Made by a program: the position numbers and the translations under genes. From Bidens hawaiensis (lineage: Eukaryota > Streptophyta > Magnoliopsida > Asterales > Asteraceae): DNA of 64,000 nt. The notes under the pieces are model-generated. The model was not told the DNA's origin. It searched no databases and saw only the letters and a program-made list of their open reading frames with translations. Numbering within the stretch: the stretch's first letter is position 1; every line of letters starts with the position of its first letter. Shown piece after piece: positions 54,844 through 64,000 of the stretch. Location of the stretch: positions 2,232,001-2,296,000 of the forward strand of contig JAIQDT010000231.1 in assembly GCA_021521415.1 (NCBI GenBank), given 5' to 3'.

Positions 54844-57406
54844 GTTTGTTGATTATATTAATTCTATCATAATTCTTTTCCTTACCAATGAATGAATAAG
54901 ACGTTTTATGAGGTTGTATAATTATATGGAAATTAATTTATTGAATTAGCTGTAAACGATATTAATGAATTGTTTGATAACTCATGACCATATGATTTCA
55001 AATAATAAATTACTTTTACAATCTTTGAAATATATGAAGTGATAACCTCATTGACTTCATGAATTTTAACCTCATTGACTATGAATTTTGAAATCAATTT
55101 TCATCCACATGTTATTTGGTGGTGGAATATAACTAATTGAATTGTTTTCACAAAAATTAATAATGCTTTAGCTCACATCAGTAAAAACTGGCAAAATTTA
55201 AACATTACTTTGGCCTAAATAATAATTGATGTTACCGGCGAAATTTAATCATCAGTTAAGATGTTACCGGCGCCATCACAAAAATTAATTGATATCACTT
55301 AAATAATAATTTAAACATTAGTTTTTGAAAAAAATTAAACATCAGTTTTCAACCAAACATTACCTTGGCCTAACTAATAATTGGCATAATAATTTAAACA
55401 TTAGCTATCAGTTTAAGCCCACCGAAATTTATTTGTTTTGTTTGAATATGTGGCCCATATTATTATCATCATCCCATAAAATGTTAGGATGAACTATTTT
55501 GACATGGGGTTGTCACACTCTGTTGGAATAATTTAGTTTCGTTTGAAACCTAAACTTTGGGTGTCATTATTTTCTGTACTCTATTATTTATGCTTTCGCC
55601 TATGAAACTTAGCTCAAATGAAACTTGTTTTTAGATGAAACTTATTAACTTTTTTGATGAATATTCAAATGGCCTAGTTTCGCTTAAATAAATGAAACTT
55701 TGTGGCTTAATTTGCGAGCAACCAAACTTTTGTGTGACTCGAGATTACAAATAACCAAAGCTTTCATTTTATCGAACTCGCAAGTGGTTAAATTTTCGTA
55801 TGCCACAAGCTTTCGGGTAAACGAACTTAAAACTGCCAATTACTTTGAATATTATTATTTTGCACGTAAATTTATTTATGTTTAAAACCATAACTTTCGC
55901 ATAAGTTTCGTACAAGTTAGAATTTTAATGGTTACTTTAATGGAGGATTACGTGATTGAACCAACGAGGTATCATTTGATTTTACTTTAAAGTCTAATGA
56001 AACTATTTTATATAATTATGTGTTTTGTCAAAACAAAATAAACCTATCAGCTACTTGTTTGACGGTATGCATGATGAACTACTGTCCTTACATAGACATT
56101 TCATTTCTACCCAAAGGTGATGTGCTATGTTTATTTACGTGCGTTCATTATATTTGAACTTTGGCTATAGCCAACGTGAAGCCAAAGTTCAAGTAAAACC
56201 TTACTCCTTACGTATGTTCATAATATTTGAATTTTGGTCATAGCCAGCACGAAGCCAAAGTTCAAATAGAATCTTAAGTCAGTCTTTTATTTTGGTGTAT
56301 AATTGACTTTATCTTCAATATATTGTTTTGTTTGCCTATTTTATCACCCCTAATTTAGCTTAATCAAGTCTTCTATCTATATCAATCTAGTATCCACTTT
56401 AAGTCTTAGCTTTGTAATCGAACTTTGCCATTTAGACGAACACGGTTAAAATCACTCTTGGAAAAATGGATCTTGATTATGCGTGAAGACATGATGCCCT
56501 CGTAGCTCTTCCTTCTTAAAGAACTGAATATTAGAAATTAGAGCATAATAAATGGGAGTAGTCAAACATAACGTCTTTTATAATCATCAATAATTCCATA
56601 TCAAGTGTCATCAAGAGAGCTAAATGTATTAGACATAGAGATCGGTAAATGTTTTCTAGTTTATTTTATCATAACTTCTCTTCCTGCATGTTTTGATACT
56701 TCTAACATCAACTATAACACTCAGAAAGGACAAATAGTCTTTTGCGCAAAAAGGAAGAGCGATTGAAACAAGAAAAACCAAAAGGTGCTTATGTCACTAC
56801 CACTAGGTTACATGACAGGAGGGGAAATTCAAGGAGGAAAGTTTTAGGGTCCATAAATCTAAATCAAGTACTGTTCCCAACCCTAATGTCTCTAAGGAAC
56901 AATCACATGTAAATTGTGCCATAATAAAAGGCACATGCGACGGGATTATTCAAAGAAAATTCAAGGTGGGCTTAACTAAGAAAAGGACTTCTTACAATTC
57001 AGAAACTCATTAGATATCAAAGAACTCTTAGAATGAGAGTTGGTGATGAACTTAATGATGCCGTAGGAACCATATAATTTATAATGAAAAACTTGTCATT
57101 GTATTAAACTTTATGATACCTTAATTTAGTATCACTACCAACGTTAGACAATGATGGTTATGAGGTTTTACATGGGCATGACAAAGTCACTATTAGTTTA
57201 AACTCTCAAATTCTTGGTTGTGCTTGTCTTGATAGAAATCTCTATAATTAACGCGTACTTGTATTAAGTTAAAGAAAAAAAATTGAATCATCTGAGATAT
57301 TAAAAAACTTTTATGGCTAAAGTTAAAATTCAACTAAAGCATAAGATAAAGGTAGTCTAATCAGATAGACATATGAGCATTATAGCCAACATACGAATTT
57401 ACTACT
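54844..57406 (+). other. Leader and unrecognisable gag/protease region of the decayed copia
   Basis: No gag motif survives that I can name. At 56130-56275 a ~70-bp segment with a TTGAACTTTGGC/GCCAAAGTTCAA hairpin is tandemly duplicated. Confidence 0.5.
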
Positions 57407-58920
57407 ATGGGTACTTCTCAGCATAACGCCATCACTGAGAGAAGAAATAGAACCCTTAACGATATGGTAAGAAGTATGTTAGCAAACTCAAAATTTCCTA
57501 ACATTTTATGGATCGAGGCCTTAAAGACAATTGCTCATATATTTAATAGGGCTCCTTCTAAATGTGTCCCTAAAACTCTTATCGAGATTTGGACAGTATG
57601 GAAGCCAAGCTTACAATATATGAAAGTATGGGGTTGTCTTGCCCAAAGCTAAACTTTATAATACTCTACAACGAGACTTGACATAAGCACTATCAGTTGT
57701 TACTCTATAGGATATTCCTAACATTAAAAGGGATTTAAATTCTATTACTCTTCGTATGCAACTCGCATAGTGGAAACTCGTAATGTTGAGTTTCTAGAGA
57801 ACTCTTAAGATTAGTGGGAGTAATGAAAGTGAAGTCCTTGATTTCCAAGAAGTGCAAGAGGAGTGGGGTGGGTTCTTCAACTTTACCTCTTATTACACCT
57901 CTTGTACATACATTGCACCACCTAATGTTTCCTCAGAAAATAATGATTCAAATATTCCTGAGAGTTAAGGCACATCAAACATACAAGAGTAAAACCCTGA
58001 ACCCATTAATGATCATGAACCCGAAAATCAGTTTAGGAGGTCATCTAGGTCTAAAAGGCCTACTAACTTTGATGCTTATATAACCTACCTTAATGAAGTT
58101 GATTTTGGATTTAGGAAAGTATAATGATCCAACCTCTTATAATGAAGCCATTAGTAGTGATCAATCTTGTGAATAGAATAAAGCTATAATTGATGAGCTT
58201 GATTCCATGAGTAAGAATGACATTTGGGACTTGGTTAAATTACCCAAGGGTATGAAACCTGTAGGTTGTAAATGGGTTTACAAAACCAAATTGGATCTGA
58301 ATGAAAACGTCGAACATTATAAAGCAATATTGATTGTTAAAGGCTATACCTAAAAGAGAGTATTGTTAGGAAACTTTCTCATATGTATTACAAAAGGATT
58401 CCTAGAGGATTTGTATGTAGCAAATTATTATTTAAAGCTATGTTAGATGGATGTCAAGAATTATTTCCTAAGTGATGACTTGCATAAAGACGTGTTCATA
58501 ACTCAACCTAAGGGATTAATCCCAAAGATAAGGAACATTTAGTCTGTAAGCTAAAGAAATTCAAATACATGCTAAAACAAATATCGCGTCAATGGTACTT
58601 AAAATTCGATGAAATTATGAAGAGAAAAAAATGCTTTATGAAAACCAAGTTGATCAATTCACCTACCTTAAAATGATTAGGAGCAATTTACTATACTTGT
58701 CATTTACATGAAAGATATCTTTTTGGCAAGTAATAGCTTAGATTTATTGCATGGGTCAAAGCGATCATTTTCGCATAATTTTGACATGATAGATCTCCGA
58801 GAAGCCCCTTACGTATTAGACATCAAAATATACCGGGATCGTATCTATGAGACATTAGGTCAATCTCAAAAGGCTTACGTTAATCGTTTTGTTGCACGAT
58901 ATAGCATGTAATGTTACTTT
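57407..58920 (+). pseudogene. Copia integrase/RT remnants
   Basis: 57407-57652 encodes the end of the integrase core (HNAITERRNRTL with the DDE Glu in place) and a segment like the usual SLWGEAL-type C-terminal extension. 58195-58345 gives WDLVKLPKGMKPVGCKWVYK, the RT start. 58708-58911 gives DMIDLREAPYVLDIKI and SQKAYVNRFVARYSM from the RT-RNase H link. The YVDD motif and RNase H core are not recognisable. Confidence 0.75.
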
Positions 58921-60009
58921 CCATTAGTAGCTACAGTAATTAAAGGAGGTCTTTTCGTTTCATTTTAAATGTCCGAAAATAGAGGTTTAGAAGGAGTGAA
59001 TGAAATTGATCCATTATGGTTTAGTAGTTGGAAACGTGATGTATAGTTAAGTTTGTTTTCGTCAAATTATCACATTTATTGTTGGAATGTTAGACCATTA
59101 TCAATCTCATTATGGTCTAAATCATTGTAAAACAATAAATAAAGTATTGTGATATCTATAAACAACAAAAGGAGCTTGATATACAAATAATTGATAATTT
59201 GGAAGCAATTGACTCTTACAATTCTTACTTTCCTGAATGCAAAGATGATAAGAATCAGATTTAGGGTACCTCTTTAAGTCGATAGGCAGACTAATGTCAT
59301 GGAGAAGTCATAAGCAATAGCTAACAATCTCCATAATGATGGCTGAATATGTTGTAGTGTACAATGCAGCGTGCCATGGAATATTGTTTGAAAATTTGAT
59401 AAGTGGACTCAAAATTGTTTAACTCCATATCACGAAAATTGAAGATATACTTTAATAAATCAGTTTCCATTAGTTTCTCGAACGTTAAAAGTTCGAGTGG
59501 CGCTGCATTATGTTTTGATACAAAGTACTTGTTCGTAGTCGTACGTGAATGAGTAGAAGAAAATAACCTTTGTATCGAATACATTAGCACTATTAATGTG
59601 CTATTAGGATCCAATAACTTAAGGTCTCCCGCCCATAAATATCTGATAACTTATAACGCAGATGGGTTTAAGTAGAGACATTGTATAATAGCATATGGTG
59701 TGTATGAATTATTATGATTTGCTCGAATGCTTTGTTTTTGTCTATAATAAACATTATGTACACATTATGATTTATAGACAAAACTTATGAAAATTAATTA
59801 ATTACCGGGTTTATTCCAGTTACTTAACACTAAATATTAAATGTCGTATGTTGAGACTGTAGTATGACTGTTGGGGATCCCGAGTTATCAGCAACTCGAA
59901 TGATTGTAACTATCTACTATAGTTTTAATGTACAACTTGATGAGTCTTTAACTTGGCCACTTATTAACGAATTACTCATCATAAATGGCTATTCGGCCAA
60001 GTGGGAGAA

Positions 60010-60116
60010 TGTTGGAAAATCCCATATAATGTGGCCTTATTACCATTTAAATAATTATGATTAGTCAAATAATTTAACTGGGCCCATAAGATATATGGTC
60101 TATTTGATGGACATAC

Positions 60117-60183
<67 letters not shown>

Positions 60184-60435
60184 GGTTTCCCTTAGATGTC
60201 ATATAACATGACAGAGAATTGAAAAAGCACACCAATAACTTTCTCTCTAAGATCTCCATCAATCAGTGGCATCATAATGGAACCGAATCAGAAGTCATCA
60301 TGGCATCATCATGCTTCTCTATGATCTCGATTCTACAAGTAAGTTCTATTTGTATGATGTCTAACTTCTTATTTATGATTGAATCAACATGTTAGGGTTT
60401 ATGTTTTACCAATGTCTCATGAATATAATCTAACA
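60010..60435 (+). mobile_element. 3' LTR of the decayed copia
   Basis: It starts TGTTGGAAAATCCC and ends TAATCTAACA. A (TA)n tract at 60119-60180 is greatly expanded relative to the 5' LTR (about 12 bp there). Confidence 0.85.
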
Positions 60436-60857
60436 TTTTTTTTTATTATAACTTACATATAATATGTAAAAACAAATTGAAAAGAAATCGTTAACTGGAG
60501 TTCATTCTCACGACTTACATTATTCTACAATGTCATCATGCTAAGATATTAAAAACACTATATAAAACTTAGAAAATCATTGGATTAAAAACATAATGCT
60601 TCACATTTTGAATATTCCTTATTTTCCTTTGTACAGTTTTTAGCCGATTCTCCTTACTAGTAGTATAAACCTCCCAATTAGGTTGAAGGTATCATTTCTC
60701 TAGATTTTTCTTCTATCACGTATAAACTTGATAGATTCAAATCTTATAGCTTAATTTTATACACATATCTGAACTATATTCACACTTAAAAGTAGGCCTA
60801 AAGCTCATATGCTATTTTATGTGTTCACACAAACTCTTAAGACACACATCCTTTGGG

Positions 60858-61437
60858 TAGAGGTGCACAAATCGGGTTTATCAAATGCCCGGGTTCGGGT
60901 ATGGAATCAAGTTCGGGTATGACTGGGTATTGGAAAATTGGGTATTGGCAATACCCGAACAGGTTTGGGTCCGGGTATTGTCTCTAACAACCATACCCTA
61001 TGCATCGGGTTCGGTCGGGTATAGAACCGGGTATTTGAATACCATATTTCCGGGTATTGAATAAACCATATTTTCAGTTTTTTTTGGGCTTTTCCCGAGT
61101 ATTTTTCGGGTATAGATTGAATTTTTTAAGAGGTTGCACTTTTTGGGGTATTTTCGGATATTTTTCAGGTATTTTTGGGTAATTTCGGATATTGGTATTT
61201 GAAAAACCCGGTTTCAGGTATTGTAGAAACCCGGTTCCGGGTATGGAACCGGTTCCGGTTTCCGGGTATTACCGGATATAAATCAGGTCCGGTTCCGGAT
61301 ACGGGTTTTGGTACTGAAATGCATACCCTATCCGTACCCTACGGGTAGGCCGGGTATCAAAAACCTGGGTATTAAAAACGGTTCCCGGGTATTTTTTTCA
61401 GGTCCGGTTCCGGGTTCGAGTTTTTTGTGCACCTCTA
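60858..61437. mobile_element. Non-autonomous hAT element, 580 bp
   Basis: It starts TAGAGGTGCACAAA and ends TTTTGTGCACCTCTA. The 8-bp duplication CCTTTGGG lies at 60850-60857 and 61438-61445, a hAT signature. Nearly the whole interior is a degenerate array of CGGGTATTG/CCGGTTCCGG words on both strands. No transposase. Confidence 0.9.
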
Positions 61438-61485
61438 CCTTTGGGTACATTCACATATATTCTCTTTTATTGCTCTTAATATTAG

Positions 61486-61634
61486 TTACTTGTGTTGATC
61501 ATTGTGGCGCGGCTTTAAGATTGTTGTCGGAACCCAACAACCAATTGACCTTCTCCTCGTAGATAGTGTCATGAGTGACGTGGATGTTAATACATTCCTT
61601 AGAATAACAAAGGGCATGGATGGACTATTTGTTG
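61486..61634 (+). pseudogene. Second copy, exon 2 with 1-nt deletion
   Basis: Acceptor ATTAG|TTAC, donor GTTG|GTGAGT. The start reads VTCVDHCGAALRLLSEPN in the entering frame, but DLLLVDSVMSDVDVNTFL is in another frame, and the length is one base short of the homologous exon. Confidence 0.8.
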
Positions 61635-61753
61635 GTGAGTCCAATCACTCTCATGACTCATTGGGTTGTAACATAATAGATTCATGGTATTTTTTTTTTC
61701 TGGTGTTGCTACCATCCATTTTAATTAATTAGTTTTTTTTATATATATTCAAG

Positions 61754-62200
61754 TGATGTCTGAAAAAGAAGTCGACGATGCTTTCACCGTTGACGTTTTC
61801 AAGAGTGGTGCTTTTCTTGTTATCAAGACGCCACTTACATCTGAGACAGTGGGGTATATTCGTCAAGACGTCATGAGAAAACGAATGCATAAGCATGAAA
61901 TATGTAACCACTAATCTTCTGATTATGATGATGATGATGATAATCATGATGACGACGACGATGACGCCGCTGCCGCTGCCGCTGCCTATGATGATGATGA
62001 TGATGATGGCAGTAGCATAATTACTTGTGCATCCAATGACAGTTTTGAACAAACAATACCAGCTTTAGGTGATGTTGGACATGGTTCTAATGATCAGAAC
62101 TTGCCATCTATTCCAACACGGGCATTTGAAGAATCCCCTGATTTGCTAAAAGACTTGAATGGTAACCCAAATGATATATAGATTTGTTGGAGTTGTTCTG
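61754..62200 (+). pseudogene. Second copy, exon 3 and following repeat-coding sequence
   Basis: After acceptor TTCAAG|TGATG it encodes the receiver end with the conserved Lys (VIKTP). The stop at 61912 precedes an Asp/Ala run from GAT and GCC microsatellites, then about 60 more in-frame codons to TAG near 62180. These extra codons show no GARP sequence. Confidence 0.65.
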
Positions 62201-62345
62201 TCCGCTACAGTCATGTCTTGGCAAATAAGGTTAGTTTTCTAATAACATAGTGAATGGTAAGTTTGACGTCCAATTACATAATGTATGTCTTACGCGCGAC
62301 AGGATACAAAAGGGGGCAAGAAACACAAGTTACAATAAAGTCGAA

Positions 62346-63596
62346 GCCTTTTAAATTCAAGTACTGTCAACAATATTATTCTATTAAGACTAATTTAGAG
62401 TGATTATATCAATCTATATGCAAGTATGCATTATATATACTTGCATAGATGAATGATATTGAATAATGAATTATGGAGTGGTTTACTGTTTTGTACTCAA
62501 GTTAAAGATTTAATATATATGCAAAATTTTCCTATTTATATATTTCGAGTTATTTCCATTGTATGTCATAACTGCATAATTTTGTAAAGTTGAAGTTCTA
62601 AAGGCATGTTAACGCAATGATGAAAAGCAAAGCCTTGATAGACCATTGCATATTGGATCAAACGGCAAATCCAAAAGTTATGCAACATTGAATCACGAAA
62701 AACATATGAAAATGGGATGATTTTTAACGGTAGCATGACAAAAAGGGGAAATGATCAAACTCGTGTTTTGACCCGCTTGGTTAAAAACACCAAACCAGCA
62801 CATATTACTCCTTGGAACAACCATCTTGTTTATCAAATCGAATCGGTTCGACTTTTCTTGATCAAACAGAACAAACTTTCTAAATATTCCAAAACTTCCC
62901 ATGTGAACAATTCTTGACATGAAATTTGGCCCGCAAACACAATTAACTGACACAACCCATATTGTCTTTGACTTATTACTTGATATAACCAAAATGTGCT
63001 CTTCTTCAGCCTTCGATTATTGAAATCACAAATGTAGCTTTGAGTTTTAAAAACTTAAACCTTAACAACCCATTGTTGCAATTTCAATCGAACTTTTGCA
63101 AACTTTGCAACTTCAAAATCTGCACTAAACATTGTAAGTTGCAAAACCTCGACCACTAGTGAACTCCAAATCAATTTAGTATTGTCCCAAATCTTGTAGT
63201 TCCCAGTATGCCCCTTGGTAGCATTGCAGTTCTTTTACCTGTTGAGAGTTCAACTGTTCATTTCACGCGATCCTTTCTCTTATTAGGTTTTCATGTTCAT
63301 TTTGCTAAAGTATTTCTTTTTCTTTCTCAACTTGTTCTACACCAATTCATACTTGATGTGCTTTCACAAGAGTAAGTCATGACTGATCATATTATGTGGA
63401 AAAATAAGTTCACATTCTTTTCCAATAACTATTTCTGTGGCCCTTTATGCATAGTTAAGCTTCATGTTCTCTCTCATTTGTTGGATCATCAATAGAAAAA
63501 AATAAAGCAATTAATAATTTAATTTTATATCTATAATACCTATTACGAAAATTCAAAAACCCTAAAAATAATAAATATAGTATTAAATTGGATTAA
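62346..63596. other. Intergenic AT-rich sequence
   Basis: No gene or transposon terminus I can support. Short ORFs on both strands lack recognisable features. Confidence 0.5.
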
Positions 63597-64000
63597 TTGT
63601 TGGTAATTCCGGACCGTGTTCACAAGTTGGTGAATATGGAAGGACCTAAGTTGACAAGTTGGTCAAGTTGGTTTTGTTTCCTAATTGTAATATGATTATT
63701 ATGGTAATGTCCTGGTCACTAAGTTAGGGTTAGATTATAAATATAGGGTTTGGTTAGAGGCTTTAGATGTGTGATCAATAGAGAATTATTGTAACGAGTT
63801 TTTGAGTCAGTTTTCTCCTGCAATAATAAAGTGTTTGATCGATCCTGTGCCTTGAAGGGGTATCGGAGCTTGGTGTAATCGTGGCCCAAGCTCGTGGTAC
63901 TCGGGATTAATATCAAGATCCAGCCGCCGCATGGAAGCCTGTCGCTGTCATGAATAGATCTTGGGCAAATCGTTTTTGACAAGGAGAGATCTACAAAGTG
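63597..64000 (+). mobile_element. Possible 5' end of another LTR retrotransposon
   Basis: TGTTGGTAATTCCGG could be an LTR start. A TATA-like TTATAAATATA (about 63736) follows, then an AATAATAAAG signal near 63823 and GGTATCGGAGC (63859-63869), close to the copia PBS. The rest lies beyond the window. Confidence 0.35.

Larger units (their letters stand above)
54456..60435 (+). mobile_element. Decayed Ty1/copia element with both LTRs, 6.0 kb
   Basis: LTRs are 54456-54829 and 60010-60435, both containing GTTGGAAAATCCCATATAAT and ending AACA. PBS TGGTATCAGAGC at 54832-54843 and purine tract AAGTGGGAGAA before the 3' LTR. Possible TSD TTTTT. By eye the LTRs differ at about 16 of ~370 positions, plus a (TA)n expansion in the 3' LTR. 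The interior is badly broken: an integrase end (57407-57652, AITERRNRTLNDMVRSML) and RT pieces (about 58180-58345, 58708-58911) are all that can be recognised. Confidence 0.85.
53160..62345 (+). pseudogene. Second response-regulator-like gene copy, decayed
   Basis: It has the same orientation and exon plan as the upstream gene. Exon 1 (to 53264) reads TIKVLVVHCKKELLDDVAAV and ends GAAG|GTAAAC. Exon 2 (61486-61634) has 149 nt against 150 in the intact copy; the missing base (about 61537-61545) shifts the frame before DLLLVDSVMSDVD, which keeps the phospho-acceptor Asp. Exon 3 starts at 61754 (MSEKEVDDAF, GAFLVIKTP) and stops early at TAA 61912-61914, followed by (GAT)n and (GCC)n coding-like repeats. 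No GARP domain is found. A terminal exon GACAG|GATACA...TAA (62305-62340) matches the intact copy. Intron 1 (8.2 kb) holds a copia and a hAT element. Confidence 0.75.

Overview
The window is nuclear DNA of a flowering plant. It is AT-rich, and host exons are few and widely spaced. The rest is LTR retrotransposons, MITEs, Helitron-like pieces, a LINE and (TA)n microsatellites. The family composition (a SIRE-lineage copia with a long extra ORF after pol, Tat-lineage gypsy, (TA)n-flanked MITEs) fits a eudicot, most likely Asteraceae. That placement is inference from family memory, not a database result.

Layout. 1-8933: 3' part of a SIRE-lineage Ty1/copia element with protease remnant, integrase, RT and RNase H. 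A 2.1 kb spacer with palindromes and a TATA-like box follows, then a long extra ORF split by one TAG, then the 3' LTR. 8948-16110: (TA)n microsatellites holding at least eight MITE copies of several families and a tandem Helitron-like array. 17576-41189: a host gene of six exons encoding a receiver-like domain plus a GARP/Myb DNA-binding domain (type-B response-regulator architecture) without the phospho-acceptor Asp. Its exon 1 is split by a complete 12.27 kb Tat-lineage gypsy element (17653-29922). Its LTRs differ only in one poly-C tract, and it is flanked by the 5-bp duplication GCTGC. That element carries gag, pol and, on the opposite strand between pol and the 3' LTR, a five-exon spliced gene with its own TATA box. 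Intron 1 of the host gene also holds a Helitron-like piece and a foldback element. Intron 4 holds a decayed antisense copia with a MITE nested in its gag.

41190-53000: intergenic remnants. These are a gypsy integrase tail, a MITE, a decayed antisense copia (gag piece, leader, PBS, 5' LTR), a nested 2.06 kb solo LTR with TSD TTTCA, another (TA)n-type MITE, a foldback element and a LINE fragment. 53160-62345: a second, decayed copy of the response-regulator-like gene in the same orientation. Its first intron contains a 6 kb decayed copia with both LTRs and a 580-bp hAT-type element with a perfect 8-bp TSD. 62346-64000: AT-rich sequence and a possible start of one more LTR element.

The host part is therefore a two-copy tandem family of type-B-like response regulators swollen by nested insertions. 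One copy was apparently intact until a very recent Tat insertion; the other carries a frameshift and an early stop. The most notable biology is the intron-containing antisense gene inside the Tat element, the post-pol ORF and palindrome-rich putative promoter of the SIRE element, and the run of MITEs in (TA)n tracts.
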